64,000 bases of DNA from Pseudonocardia sp. T1-2H (GCF_038039215.1 NZ_JBBPCL010000001.1:5580001-5644000), one strand, 5' to 3'; shown: positions 17,036 through 26,703, counted from the first letter of the stretch. Translations and numbers: made by a program. Notes: generated by a model from the letters alone, not told the origin.

Positions 17036-18952
17036 TCAGCTGCGGACGCCCGGGAGCCTGCGCCAGAGCGGCCCGAGCTCCTCGAGCTTCAGCAGCCTCA
17101 TCCCGAGCAGCATCAGCGGCGCCGACACGAGCAGCGCGACGACGAGCAGCACCCACGCCGTCCCGGCGGTCCCCAGGTCCAGCCCGAGCGCCTCGATCCC
17201 CCGGACGACGGCGTAGGCGACCGCCCCGCCGGCCAGCGACGCGACGAGCGTGCGCCACGTCGTCGAGAGGACCTCGCGGCTGCGCGCGTGCCCGAGCCGG
17301 CGGGCGATCAGGAACTGCCCCAGGACCGCGCCGACCACGAACGACAGGCTGTTCGCCAGCATCAGCCCGAGCACCACGTTCTCCGGGGTGAACACGACCG
17401 GGGCGAGGAGCAGCAGCGGGATCTTCACCGCGACGACGACGAGCTGGATCAGCGTGGGCGTCCGGCTGTCGGTGAGCGCGTAGAACACCCGCAGCTGCAG
17501 CAGCGTCACGGCGTAGGGCAGCAGCCCGAACGCGGAGACGGCCAGCGCGAGCCCCAGCTTGGCCGCGCCGCCGCCGGAGTTGCCGGCGCCGAGGGAGAAC
17601 AGCGCCAGACCGACGTGGGTGCCGAAGAAGGTCAGCAGCACCGAGACCGGCACCAGGAAGACCGCGGACAGCCGGCTGCCGATCGACAGGTCGCTGACGA
17701 CGTCGTCGAAGCGCCCGTCCGCCGCGGCGCGGCTCATCCGGGGCATCAGCGCGGTCAGCAGGGACACCCCGAGGACGCCGTACGGGACCTGCAGGAGCAG
17801 CCAGGCGTTGCTGTAGATCGCGACGGCGCCGGGGTCCGCGCTCGAGCCGACCCGCGTGGTCACGATCAGCCCGGCCTGTCCGATCAGGACGTACGCGACG
17901 ACCCAGAGCGCCAGCCCGCCGGCGGAAGACAGCCGCGGGTCCCACCCCCACAGGGGCTTGAACGAGACGCCCAGCTTCCGCATCGACGGCAGCAGGACGA
18001 CGGCCTGGACGACGATGCCCAGCGTCGTGCCGAGCCCCAGGACCAGCAGCTTGGTGTCGCCCATCCGCACCGGGTCGAGGCTGATCTCGCCGGGTACGAG
18101 CGCGTAGACGGCCAGGACCGCCAGCACCACAACGTTGTTCAGCACCGGCGCCCAGGCGAACGGCCCGAACACCCCCTTGCTGTTCAGGATCGCCCCGAGC
18201 AGCGCGCCGATCCCGTAGAAGAAGATCTCCGGCAGCAGCAGCACCGCGAACGCCGTGGCCAGCTCGGGGTTGGCGTTCTCCGTCGTCTGGCCGCCGAGGT
18301 ACAGCTCGACGAGCGGCTTGGCCGCCAGCATCGCGACGACCGTCGCCACCAGCAGGGCCAGGCCCGCGGTGGTGAGGAGCTTGCGGGTGTAGGCCTCGCC
18401 GCCGTCGGCGTCCTCCTTCTGCGCGCGGACCAGCAGCGGGATCATCACGCTGGTCAGGACGCCGCCGAGGAGCAGCTCGTAGACGATGTTCGGCAGGGTG
18501 TTCGCAACCGTGTACGAGCTGTTGACGAGGCCGAACGACAGCACCGCGACCAGCGCGATCTGCCGCAGGAACCCGGTGATCCGGCTGGCCAGGTTGGCGA
18601 TCGCCATCAGGCCGCTGGACCGCATGAGCGACGGCGACGGCCCGCCTCCGACGGGCGAGATCAGCTCGGTCGGCCGGTCCTCCTCGAAGCGCTCGGAGCG
18701 GCCGTCGTCCTGCCGGGCGATCTGCTCGGTGGGGGCGTCGTCGTCGAAGGGGCCGCCGCCGAGGGGCCCGTCGTGGACCGCGTTGGGGCCGCGCCGCCAG
18801 GGCGGCGGGACGGGGCGCCGGACCGGGCCGGGGCTGACCGCCCCGCCGGGACGCCGGGTGCCGGCGGGGACCTCCCAGCGCCCACCGGCACCCGGAGCAG
18901 GGCCCCCGGGGTGGGGGGCTTCGGGTGTCGGGGGGTTCGGCTGGTCGCGCAT
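17036..18952 (-). CDS. murJ: Lipid II flippase MurJ/MviN family protein
   Basis: Polytopic membrane protein that moves peptidoglycan precursors across the membrane; 638 residues from ATG 18952 (a GTG lies one codon upstream). Residues 1 to about 105 are a disordered, Pro/Gly-rich cytoplasmic leader with two similar acidic patches (APTEQIARQDD and RPTELISPVGG). From ANLASRITGFLRQ onward is the MviN core with about 14 predicted helices; the conserved N-terminal segment including YTVANTLPNI is clear. No extracytoplasmic extension or kinase-like domain follows. The canonical actinobacterial murJ lies elsewhere (M. tuberculosis Rv3910), so this could be that gene moved or a second copy. Confidence 0.88.
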   Translation of the reverse strand: MRDQPNPPTPEAPHPGGPAPGAGGRWEVPAGTRRPGGAVSPGPVRRPVPPPWRRGPNAVHDGPLGGGPFDDDAPTEQIARQDDGRSERFEEDRPTELISPVGGGPSPSLMRSSGLMAIANLASRITGFLRQIALVAVLSFGLVNSSYTVANTLPNIVYELLLGGVLTSVMIPLLVRAQKEDADGGEAYTRKLLTTAGLALLVATVVAMLAAKPLVELYLGGQTTENANPELATAFAVLLLPEIFFYGIGALLGAILNSKGVFGPFAWAPVLNNVVVLAVLAVYALVPGEISLDPVRMGDTKLLVLGLGTTLGIVVQAVVLLPSMRKLGVSFKPLWGWDPRLSSAGGLALWVVAYVLIGQAGLIVTTRVGSSADPGAVAIYSNAWLLLQVPYGVLGVSLLTALMPRMSRAAADGRFDDVVSDLSIGSRLSAVFLVPVSVLLTFFGTHVGLALFSLGAGNSGGGAAKLGLALAVSAFGLLPYAVTLLQLRVFYALTDSRTPTLIQLVVVAVKIPLLLLAPVVFTPENVVLGLMLANSLSFVVGAVLGQFLIARRLGHARSREVLSTTWRTLVASLAGGAVAYAVVRGIEALGLDLGTAGTAWVLLVVALLVSAPLMLLGMRLLKLEELGPLWRRLPGVRS

Positions 18953-19010
18953 CACCTGCCATCGTGCCGGACGAGTGACGTGGCGTGCCGACCCACCTGT
19001 CGATCGACTC

Positions 19011-20285
19011 TCAACGCAGGGCGTCGATCACCAGCTGCGGCCGTTCGGCCGGCTCCTCCGACACGACCAACCCGGAGGACAGCGCAGCGCGGGCCCCGGC
19101 GACCGCGTCCGGCGTGTCCGTGTGCAGCTCCAGCAGCGGCTGTCCGGCCTCGACCTCCTCCCCGACCTCGACGAGCAGCCGGACGCCCGCACCGGCCTGC
19201 ACCGCGTCCTCCTTGCGGGCCCGCCCGGCCCCGAGCCGCCACGCCGCGACCCCGACGGCCAGCGCGTCGCAGGTCGAGAGCACCCCGGACCGCTCCGCGA
19301 CGACCGGCTCGACGTGGGCCGCGACGGGCAGCGGCGCGGACGGGTCCCCACCCTGCGCCGCGATCATCCGTTCCCACACCTCGTGGGCCGCGCCCGAGGC
19401 GAGGACCGCGGCGGGGTCGGCGTCGAGGCCGGCGAGCGAGAGCATCTCCCGCGCCAGCGCGACCGTCAGCTCGACGACGTCCGCCGGGCCGCCGCCGCGC
19501 AGCACCTCCACGGCCTCGGCGACCTCCAGCGCGTTGCCGACCGTCCGGCCGAGCGGGACCGACATGTCCGTGAGCAGCGCCCGCGTCGGCAGCCCGTGGG
19601 CGCCGCCGATCGCGACCATGGTCCGGGCGAGCTCGGTCGAGCGGTCGAGGGACTTCATGAACGCCCCCGACCCGACCTTGACGTCCAGCACCAGCCCGCC
19701 GGTGCCCTCGGCGATCTTCTTGCTCATGATCGAGCTGGCGATGAGCGGGATGGACTCGACGGTGCCGGTGACGTCCCGCAGGGCGTACAGCTTGCGGTCC
19801 GCGGGGGCGAGCGTGGGCGTGGTCGCGCAGATGACGGCGCCGACGTCCGCGAGCTGCGCCGCGATCTCCTCTGTGCTGAGCGATGCCCGCCAGCCCGGGA
19901 TGGACTCGAGCTTGTCCAGGGTGCCGCCGGTGTGCCCGAGGCCGCGGCCCGAGAGCTGCGGGACGGCCGCCCCGCAGGCGGCGACGAGCGGTGCGAGCGG
20001 CAGCGTGATCTTGTCCCCGACCCCGCCGGTGGAGTGCTTGTCGACCAGCGGGCGGCCGACGTCCGGCAGCGCGAGGACCTCCCCGGAGTCGATCATCGCC
20101 TGGGTCCAGCGGGAGATCTCCGGTGCCTCCATGCCGTTGAGCAGGATCGCCATCGCCAGCGAGGCCATCTGCTCCTCCGCGACATCGCCGCGGGTGTAGG
20201 CGGCGAGCACCCAGTCGATCGCCTCGTCGGACAGGCGCCCGCCGTCCCGCTTGGTGGTGATGACGTCGACGGCACTGAAGCTCAC
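19011..20285 (-). CDS. deoA: Thymidine/pyrimidine-nucleoside phosphorylase
   Basis: Phosphorolyses thymidine or deoxyuridine to base and deoxyribose-1-phosphate. It has 424 residues from GTG 20285. Active-site motifs are DKHSTGG (Lys83-Gly88) for phosphate, SGRGLGHTGGTLDKLE, the family signature, and DVKVGSGAFMK. It lies downstream of cdd on the same strand with about 64 bp between, part of the operon bmp transporter - cdd - deoA. Its product feeds PmmB and DeoC. Confidence 0.95.
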   Translation of the reverse strand: MSFSAVDVITTKRDGGRLSDEAIDWVLAAYTRGDVAEEQMASLAMAILLNGMEAPEISRWTQAMIDSGEVLALPDVGRPLVDKHSTGGVGDKITLPLAPLVAACGAAVPQLSGRGLGHTGGTLDKLESIPGWRASLSTEEIAAQLADVGAVICATTPTLAPADRKLYALRDVTGTVESIPLIASSIMSKKIAEGTGGLVLDVKVGSGAFMKSLDRSTELARTMVAIGGAHGLPTRALLTDMSVPLGRTVGNALEVAEAVEVLRGGGPADVVELTVALAREMLSLAGLDADPAAVLASGAAHEVWERMIAAQGGDPSAPLPVAAHVEPVVAERSGVLSTCDALAVGVAAWRLGAGRARKEDAVQAGAGVRLLVEVGEEVEAGQPLLELHTDTPDAVAGARAALSSGLVVSEEPAERPQLVIDALR

Positions 20286-20349
20286 AGCGTGCCTTCCCTG
20301 TTCAGGCGGCCCTGTGCGCGGGGAACCTCGTTCCGGCGAGGTTTCCCGC

Positions 20350-20742
20350 TCACGTGGGGAGGTGGGCGGGGCCGAACGCGTCGGGCAACGCGTCGGCGAG
20401 GGTGAGGACGCCGCGGGGTGTGTCGAGCAGGCAGTCCGGGCCGCCGAGCTCGTAGAGGATCTGCCGGCAGCGCCCGCACGGCATCAGCAGCTCCCCCGTG
20501 CCCGAGCGGCAGGCGACGGCGACGAAGCGGCCGCCGCCGGTCAGCCGGAGCTGGCCCGCCATCGTGCACTCCGCGCAGAGCCCCAGCCCGTACGACGCGT
20601 TCTCGACGTTGCAGCCGGTCACGACGCGGCCGTCGCCGCACAGGGCGGCGGCGCCCACGCGCAGGCGGGAGTAGGGCGCGTAGGCCGAGCCCGCGGCGCT
20701 CACCGCGGCCGCACGCAGGGCCTCCCAGTCGACGTCAGTCAC
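20350..20742 (-). CDS. cdd: Cytidine deaminase
   Basis: Zinc enzyme converting (deoxy)cytidine to (deoxy)uridine. The start is set at GTG 20742, preceded by GGAAGGG and overlapping the permease stop by 8 bp, giving the standard 130 residues; an upstream in-frame start at 20766 would add 8 atypical residues. The zinc site is visible: Cys56-Ala-Glu58 in the CNVENASYG...CAE block, and PCGRC with Cys89 and Cys92. The overlap implies translational coupling to the nucleoside transporter, so uptake and first processing are made together. Confidence 0.95.
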   Translation of the reverse strand: MTDVDWEALRAAAVSAAGSAYAPYSRLRVGAAALCGDGRVVTGCNVENASYGLGLCAECTMAGQLRLTGGGRFVAVACRSGTGELLMPCGRCRQILYELGGPDCLLDTPRGVLTLADALPDAFGPAHLPT

Positions 20743-22006
20743 CTTCACCCTTCCGGTACTCGGCACCGACCGCGGCCGGCGGTCTCAACCGTTGCGACGC
20801 CGCCGCCAGCACCAGGAGCGTGACGAGCTGCGGCGCGTAGGTCGCGAACTCGCGCGGGACGGTGTCGATCGAGTAGTAGACGAGGTAGACGACGACGCCC
20901 GCCACCAGCGCGATCGCTGCGGACAGCCAGTTCCGCCGGACCGCCCACACCACCGCGAGGACGACGGCGAGCAGCGTGCCGCCGTAGAGCAGCGCGTGCA
21001 CGGCCTCGCCGCCGGCGCGCAGCTGCAGGCCGTCGACGTAACCGAAGAGCGCCGCGCCGCCAAGCAGGCCGCCCGGGCGCCAGTTGCCGAAGATCATCGC
21101 GGCGAGGCCGATGTAGCCGCGGCCGCCGGTCTGGTTCTCCAGGTAGCCGAGCTGCCCGGGGTTGAGCACCAGCGCCGCGCCGCCCAGGCCCGCGAGCCCA
21201 CCGGAGATCAGGACGGCGAGGTACTTGTGCCGCACCACGTCCACGCCGAGCGACTCCGCCGCCACCGGGTTCTCCCCGCACGAGCGCAGCCGCAGGCCGA
21301 ACCGGGTGTGCCAGAGGATCCAGAAGCTGAGCGGGACGAGCGCGAAGGCGATGATCGCCAACGGCGTGAGGCCGGAGAGGATGCCGCCGAGCAGGCCGGC
21401 GACGTCGGAGAGGAACACCCGTTGTTGCTGCTCCACCGCTCTGAGCCCGTCGGCGAGCGGCTGGATCGAGAACTCGGTGAAGCCGGGGACCTTCGGGGAC
21501 TCGCGCGGGTTGCGGGAGATCGGCTGGAAGACCAGCGTCGCCAGGTACTTCGTCAGGCCCAGCGCGAGCAGCGTGATCGCGACGCCGGAGACGATGTGGT
21601 TGACGTTGAACGTCACGGTCGCGACGGCGTGCAGCAGGCCGCCGAGCGCCCCGAACACCAGCCCGCCGGCGAGCGCGGCCCAGGGCCCCCACTGGTAGCC
21701 GGCCCAGGCCGAACCCCAGGTGCCGAGGACCATCATCCCCTCGAGGCCGATGTTGATGACGCCCGCGCGTTCGGACCAGAGGCCGCCGAGGCCGGCGAGC
21801 AGGATCGGCAGCAGCAGCCGGACGGCCGCCTGCGCGGTGCCGGACGACGTCAGCTGGATCTGCCCGGTCAGCGTCGCGGTCACCGACAGGACCACCAGGC
21901 CGATGGCCACGACGACCATCGGCCGGGCCCAGCGTGGGATGCCGAGCCGACGCGGAGGCTTCGACGTGGGCGCGACGCCGGGGGCGTCGATCACGGTGTC
22001 GCTCAC
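20735..22006 (-). CDS. Nucleoside ABC transporter permease 2 (BmpABC/NupQ type)
   Basis: Inner-membrane permease of 423 residues with about ten predicted helices, starting at GTG 22006. The motif GLWSERAGVINIGLEGMM is diagnostic for the branched-chain-type permeases that serve BMP nucleoside importers, and SCGENPVAAESLGVDV is the coupling-helix region. The start overlaps the previous permease stop by 4 bp (GTGA) and the 3' end overlaps cdd. With the ATPase and binding lipoprotein upstream it forms a complete four-gene importer. The substrate is inferred from the family and neighbours: purine and pyrimidine nucleosides. Confidence 0.92.
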   Translation of the reverse strand: MSDTVIDAPGVAPTSKPPRRLGIPRWARPMVVVAIGLVVLSVTATLTGQIQLTSSGTAQAAVRLLLPILLAGLGGLWSERAGVINIGLEGMMVLGTWGSAWAGYQWGPWAALAGGLVFGALGGLLHAVATVTFNVNHIVSGVAITLLALGLTKYLATLVFQPISRNPRESPKVPGFTEFSIQPLADGLRAVEQQQRVFLSDVAGLLGGILSGLTPLAIIAFALVPLSFWILWHTRFGLRLRSCGENPVAAESLGVDVVRHKYLAVLISGGLAGLGGAALVLNPGQLGYLENQTGGRGYIGLAAMIFGNWRPGGLLGGAALFGYVDGLQLRAGGEAVHALLYGGTLLAVVLAVVWAVRRNWLSAAIALVAGVVVYLVYYSIDTVPREFATYAPQLVTLLVLAAASQRLRPPAAVGAEYRKGEGD

Positions 22007-23103
22007 GGCGACACCGCCTCCGGCGACGGCGCCTTGGCGTTCGCCAGCGCCCTGAGCTGCGCCGCGACCCGTCTCTGCTCGGCGGCCAGCTCGTAGCGGC
22101 GGACGATCTCGTAGGCGATGACGACCGACAGCACGATCAACCCCTGCATGATCAACACGATCTCCCGGGGCACCCCGACGACGTCGAGGGCCACCGCGGA
22201 CTTGTCCAGGAACGCCCACAGCAGCGCGCCGATCGCGATGCCGACGGGGTGGTTGCGGCCCAGCAGCGCGATCGCGATGCCGGTGAAGCCGTAGCCCTGC
22301 GGCGACGTCAGCGTGTAGGCGTAGTCCCGGCCGAGCAGCTCGGGCAGGCCCGCCAGGCCGGCGACGGCACCGGACATCAGCAGCGCGATCAGGACCATCC
22401 GGCGGGCGTCGACGCCACCGGCCGACGCGGCCGACGGGGACTCGCCGGAGGCCTTGAGCTCGAAGCCGAACCGGGTGCGGCCCAGGAGGAACCAGTAGCC
22501 GGTGCCGAGCGCGGCGACCACCAGGATCATCCCGAAGATCGTCCCCGAGCTGCCGAGCTGCAGGCCCGGGAAGTGCCCGGACCCCGGGATCGGCGGGGTG
22601 GTGATGTTGTTGCCGCTCAGCGCGCCGAACGTGTCCGGACGGATCAGGAACGCGATCAGGCCGGTCGCGACGGCGTTCAGCATGATCGTCGAGATGACCT
22701 CGCTGACCCCGCGGTAGGCCCGCAGCACCGCCGGGATCGCCGCCCACAGGGCCCCGACGAGCGCACCGGTCAGGATGATCACGACGGTCCGGATCACCGG
22801 AGGCAGCGGCACGGTCCCGCCGACGATGGCCGCGACGCACGCGGCGAGCCGGTACTGGCCCTCGACACCGATGTTGAACAGCTTCATCTGGAAGCCGATC
22901 GCGACGGCGAGCGCGACGATGTAGTAGATCGCCGCGCTGTTGAGGATGTCGACCGCCGTGGTGCCCTGGCCGACCTGCGTGATCATCACCCGCAGGGCCG
23001 TGAGCGGGGAGTCCCCACTGATCAGCAGGGCCACCGCGCACAGCAGCGCGGAGAACACGACGGCCAGCGCCGGTGCGACGAGCACCGTCCGGACGCGGGT
23101 CAC
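22003..23103 (-). CDS. Nucleoside ABC transporter permease 1 (BmpABC/NupP type)
   Basis: Inner-membrane permease of 366 residues from GTG 23103; the start overlaps the ATPase stop by 4 bp. Hydrophobic helices run through the length. FNIGVEGQYRLAA is the family signature, and LKASGESPSAASAGGVD is the cytoplasmic coupling segment that contacts the ATPase. The C-terminal tail (EQRRVAAQLRALANAK) is basic and cytoplasmic. It pairs with the following permease to form the heterodimeric channel. Confidence 0.92.
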   Translation of the reverse strand: MTRVRTVLVAPALAVVFSALLCAVALLISGDSPLTALRVMITQVGQGTTAVDILNSAAIYYIVALAVAIGFQMKLFNIGVEGQYRLAACVAAIVGGTVPLPPVIRTVVIILTGALVGALWAAIPAVLRAYRGVSEVISTIMLNAVATGLIAFLIRPDTFGALSGNNITTPPIPGSGHFPGLQLGSSGTIFGMILVVAALGTGYWFLLGRTRFGFELKASGESPSAASAGGVDARRMVLIALLMSGAVAGLAGLPELLGRDYAYTLTSPQGYGFTGIAIALLGRNHPVGIAIGALLWAFLDKSAVALDVVGVPREIVLIMQGLIVLSVVIAYEIVRRYELAAEQRRVAAQLRALANAKAPSPEAVSP

Positions 23104-24677
23104 GAGCCCTCCTCCGCGAGGTTCGGGTCGGAGCCGGCACCGGTCATCGCCGCGCCCAGCTCCTCGGGGGTGACGGTGGACGGGTCCGCGGTGGCGACGA
23201 GCCTGCCGCGCAGGATCACCGCGATCGAGTCCGAGAGTCCGATGAGCTCGTCCAGGTCCGCGCTGATCAGCAGCACCGCGAGCCCCCTCGCCCGGGCCCG
23301 CCGCAGCTCCTCCCAGATGCCCGCCTGCGCGCCGACGTCGACGCCGCGGGTGGGGTGCGACGCGATGAGCAGCACCGGGTCCCCGGACAGCTCCCGCCCG
23401 ACGACGAGCTTCTGCTGGTTCCCGCCGGACAGGGCGGCCGCGTGCACGTCGACGCCGGGGGTCCGGACGTCGAAGTCGGCGACGATCCGCTCGGTGTCCC
23501 GGCGCGCGGCGGCCCGGTCGATCAGCGGCCCGCGGGCGATGGGCGGGCGGCTCTGGTGGCCGAGGATCCGGTTCACCCACAACGGCTGCGACGCCAGCAG
23601 GCCGTGCCGGGTGCGGTCCTCCGGCACGTAGCCGATCCCGGCCTCGCGCCGCTGCAGCGTCGAGGCGTGGGAGAGGTCCCTCCCCTCCAGCGTGATCGTG
23701 CCGTGCGCGCCCCGGCGCATACCCATGATCGTCTCGACGAGCTCGGTCTGCCCGTTGCCCTCGACCCCGGCGATGCCCAGGACCTCACCGGCGTGCACGA
23801 CCAGCGAGACGTCCTCGAGCACGTGGCGGCCGCCGTCGTCGGCCGCCAGGGAGAGCTGCGAGACCGTCAGCACCTCGCGGTCGGTGACCGTGGACTCCCG
23901 GGTCTGCGGGGTCGGGAGCTCGCTGCCGACCATCATCTCCGCCAGCTGCCGGCTGCTCACGGTCTTCGGGTCGGCGGTGCCGACGGTGGTGCCGCGGCGG
24001 ATCACGCTGATCGTGTCCGCGATGGCCCGCACCTCGTCGAGCTTGTGGGAGATGAAGAGGAACGTGTAGCCGTCCGCGCGCATCGTGCGCAGGGTCTCGA
24101 ACAGGTCGTCGACCTCCTGCGGGACCAGCACGGCCGTCGGCTCGTCGAGGATCACCGTGCGGGCGCCGCGGTAGAGGACCTTGAGGATCTCCAGCCGCTG
24201 CCGGTCCGCGACCCCGAGCCGCTCGACCAGCATCCCCGGGTCCGCCCGCAGGCCCACCGTCGCGGCCAGCTCCTGGATCCGGGCCCGGGCCTTCGCGCCG
24301 ATCCCGTGGGAGGCCTCGGCCCCGAGCAGGACGTTCTCGGCCACGGTCAGGTTGTCCGCCAGCATGAAGTGCTGGTGGACCATCCCGATCCCGGCCCGGA
24401 TCGCGTCCGCCGGGGAGCGGAACCGGACCTGCCGCCCGTCGACGGTGATCCTGCCCTCGTCCGGCGGCTGCATGCCGTAGAGGATCTTCATCAGGGTCGA
24501 CTTGCCGGCCCCGTTCTCCCCGCACAGCGCGTGCACCTCACCGGTGCGCACCCGCAGGTGGATGTCGCTGTTGGCGACGACGCCGGGAAAGCGTCTGGTG
24601 ATGCCGGCCAGCTCGACGGCCCACTCCGCCGCAGTCGGTCCCCCGGGCCCGGCACCGCTGTTGCCGCTCGCGGTCAT
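23100..24677 (-). CDS. Nucleoside ABC transporter ATP-binding protein (two ABC domains)
   Basis: A 525-residue duplicated ATPase of the RbsA/BmpABC type. Domain 1 has Walker A GENGAGKST (Lys59), Q-loop region MVHQHFML and Walker B VILDEPTAVL, but its signature is the divergent LGVADRQRLEIL. Domain 2 has a degenerate Walker A (GVEGNGQTEL), signature LSGGNQQKLV and Walker B LLIASHPTRGVD. One competent and one degenerate site is normal for this family. It energises the two permeases downstream, with which it overlaps by 4 bp. Between it and the binding-protein gene lies a hairpin at 24758-24796. Confidence 0.94.
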   Translation of the reverse strand: MTASGNSGAGPGGPTAAEWAVELAGITRRFPGVVANSDIHLRVRTGEVHALCGENGAGKSTLMKILYGMQPPDEGRITVDGRQVRFRSPADAIRAGIGMVHQHFMLADNLTVAENVLLGAEASHGIGAKARARIQELAATVGLRADPGMLVERLGVADRQRLEILKVLYRGARTVILDEPTAVLVPQEVDDLFETLRTMRADGYTFLFISHKLDEVRAIADTISVIRRGTTVGTADPKTVSSRQLAEMMVGSELPTPQTRESTVTDREVLTVSQLSLAADDGGRHVLEDVSLVVHAGEVLGIAGVEGNGQTELVETIMGMRRGAHGTITLEGRDLSHASTLQRREAGIGYVPEDRTRHGLLASQPLWVNRILGHQSRPPIARGPLIDRAAARRDTERIVADFDVRTPGVDVHAAALSGGNQQKLVVGRELSGDPVLLIASHPTRGVDVGAQAGIWEELRRARARGLAVLLISADLDELIGLSDSIAVILRGRLVATADPSTVTPEELGAAMTGAGSDPNLAEEGS

Positions 24678-24757
24678 GCCCCCACTCTCTCGTGATCATC
24701 GGCCCGGTCGCAGCGCGAGGGCGCAGCCCGGACGACGCCGCAGCCCGAACGACGAGC

Positions 24758-24796
24758 GGGGCGCGGGAGCCACCGAGAACGTGTCTCCCGCGCCCC
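24758..24796 (-). terminator. Intra-operon hairpin downstream of bmp
   Basis: A perfect 12-bp stem GGGGCGCGGGAG/CTCCCGCGCCCC with a 15-base loop lies between the binding lipoprotein and ATPase genes. It probably stabilises or partly terminates the upstream transcript, giving more binding protein than membrane parts, as in many ABC operons. Confidence 0.75.
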
Positions 24797-24814
24797 GCCC
24801 CGGGCGGGGCGTCC

Positions 24815-25951
24815 CTACGACGTCGGCGTGGACGACACGGTGACGGACCCGTTGATGATCGCGTTCTTGTACGCGTCCAGGTCGCCCTTGATGTCGTCGA
24901 CCTTGCCGCCCGAGGTGGAGTAGCCCACGCCGTCGACCTTGAGGTCGAAGCGCTTCGGCAGGGTCGAGGTGTCACCCGCGGCGACCGCGTTGATGTAGTC
25001 GTAGACCGCGACGTCGACGCGCTTGAGCATCGAGGTCATGATGACGTCCCTGACGTCGGTGAGCTGCGGCGAGTTGTACTGGTCGCCGTCGACGCCGATG
25101 GCCAGCTTGTTCGCCGCCTTGACGGCCTGGAACACGCCCTGTCCGGACGCACCCGCCGCGTGGTAGATCACGTCCGCGCCGCCGTCGAGCTGGCCCTTCG
25201 TGATCTCCGTGGCCTTGGTCGGGTCGTTGAAGCCGGTGAAGTCGCCCGCCGGGCTGATGTACTTGACGTCGATCTTGACGTTCGGTGCCACCGCCTTCGC
25301 GCCCTGCTCGAAGCCCGCCTGGAACTTCTGGATCAGCGGGGTCTCGACACCGCCCACGAAGCCGACGGAGCAGGCCGTCGTCTTGAGCGCGGCCGCCGCG
25401 CCGACCAGGAACGAGCCCTGCTCCTCGGCGAAGACGAGCGGGGTGACGTTCGGCAGCGTGACCGTGTCGTCGTCGACGATCCCGAACTTGACGGCCGGGT
25501 TCTCCGTCGCGACGGCCTTGACCGCGTTCGCGTACTTGAAGCCGACCGCGATGATCGGGTTGAAGCCGCCGGACACGAGCTGGCGCAGCCGGCCCGCGGC
25601 CGCGTCCTCGCTCTCGTTCGGCGCGGCGCTCGTCTCGGAGGTGTTGCCCTGCTGCAGGCCGAGCTCCGAGATCGCGCGCTCGAGGCCGGTGGCCGCGGCG
25701 TCGTTGAACGAGGCGTCGCCGCGACCGCCGATGTCGTAGGCCAGGCCGACCTTCAGGCCGCTGGCGTCCGCCTTGGCCGGGGCCGGGGCGGTGCTCGCCG
25801 CTCCGGCGCCCGCCGCGGGGGCGGCGTTCCTGGTGCAGTCCGTCCCGGTGCCGGTTCCGCCGCCGCTGCCGGTGTCCCGGGCGCAGCCACTGACCACCAG
25901 CGCGCTGGCGAGTGCCACCGTCAGCAGCGCCATGCCTCGTCTCATCCGCAC
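24815..25951 (-). CDS. BMP-family nucleoside-binding lipoprotein
   Basis: Extracytoplasmic solute-binding component of the nucleoside importer, 378 residues. A lipoprotein signal peptide ends at LVVSGC with lipidated Cys23 when counted from GTG 25951; ATG 25945 is an alternative start. A low-complexity Gly/Thr/Ala linker (residues 24-65) is followed by the BMP (PnrA-like) domain: VGLAYDIGGRGDASFND at its N-terminus and the ligand-side DVIYHAAGASGQGVFQA and IGVDGDQ segments. It is the first gene of the operon and divergent from an SRPBCC gene. Confidence 0.93.
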   Translation of the reverse strand: MRMRRGMALLTVALASALVVSGCARDTGSGGGTGTGTDCTRNAAPAAGAGAASTAPAPAKADASGLKVGLAYDIGGRGDASFNDAAATGLERAISELGLQQGNTSETSAAPNESEDAAAGRLRQLVSGGFNPIIAVGFKYANAVKAVATENPAVKFGIVDDDTVTLPNVTPLVFAEEQGSFLVGAAAALKTTACSVGFVGGVETPLIQKFQAGFEQGAKAVAPNVKIDVKYISPAGDFTGFNDPTKATEITKGQLDGGADVIYHAAGASGQGVFQAVKAANKLAIGVDGDQYNSPQLTDVRDVIMTSMLKRVDVAVYDYINAVAAGDTSTLPKRFDLKVDGVGYSTSGGKVDDIKGDLDAYKNAIINGSVTVSSTPTS

Positions 25952-26136
25952 TACCGCGTTCCCCTCGTCCAGTCCGCGTGCACCCCATGATCGGGCGCGA
26001 TTGGCGGGACGCTAGCCCAGCAGCCCGGCGGTTCACCTGATCGTCCTGCGGGCGTGATCGAATCGTCGGCTCCGCTGCGTAGTCGACTTTGACGCTGCGC
26101 AACCGGCAGGATGTGAGCCGACGAAGGGAGATCACT

Positions 26137-26583
26137 GTGGATGAAATGGACATCGAGGTCGCGGCGGCGCCGGAGGTCGTCTGGGCGCTGGTCACGGACA
26201 TCACGCGGACGGGCGAGTGGAGCCCGGAGAGCACCGGCGGCGCGTGGCGCGGCGGAGCGGACGGCCCGGCGGTGGGCGCCCGCTTCGTCGGTTCCAACCG
26301 GCACGGACCGATGCGGTGGCGGACGCACTGCACGGTCGTCGAGTGCACGGAACCGAAGGCGTTCGCGTTCACCGTGGCGGAGAACGGGATGACCTGGGGC
26401 TGGCGGCTCGAACCGACCACGGCCGGGACGCGGCTGACCCAGTGGCGGGACCGGACCGGGCGGCTGACCCTGCTCGCGCGGATCGCGGTGGCGAGCGGGG
26501 TGCTCGGGAAGGACCGGGAGACGCTGATGGTGGACGGGATGAGACGGTCGCTGGAGGCGATCAAGGCGACCGCCGAGGCCTGA
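26137..26583 (+). CDS. SRPBCC (START-like) family protein
   Basis: A 148-residue single-domain protein of the polyketide cyclase/dehydrase-like lipid-binding fold. The start is set at GTG 26137 because GGGAG lies upstream with good spacing; ATG/GTG codons further up have none. The typical pattern is seen: IEVAAAPEVVWALVTDITRTGEWSPE-type entrance, then RWRTHCTVVEC and GWRLEPT strands, and a C-terminal long helix. No catalytic residues can be assigned. It is divergent from the nucleoside-transporter operon. Ligand and role are unknown; small hydrophobic molecules are usual. Confidence 0.82.
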   Translation: MDEMDIEVAAAPEVVWALVTDITRTGEWSPESTGGAWRGGADGPAVGARFVGSNRHGPMRWRTHCTVVECTEPKAFAFTVAENGMTWGWRLEPTTAGTRLTQWRDRTGRLTLLARIAVASGVLGKDRETLMVDGMRRSLEAIKATAEA

Positions 26584-26662
26584 CGCGGGGCTCGCCGCGC
26601 GGGTTCCCCGGCCCCGGCGAGGCGACCGCGCGAGCTGGTCGCCCGTCGACCGCGCGCGTCGA

Positions 26663-26703
26663 CCCGCCCCACGCGCGCGGTCGATCGCGCGTGGTGGGGC
26701 GGG
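26663..26703 (+). terminator. Terminator hairpin after the SRPBCC gene
   Basis: CCCGCCCCAC pairs with GTGGGGCGGG, followed inward by a one-base bulge and seven more pairs, with a short loop around GTCGAT. No U-tract. Confidence 0.75.
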
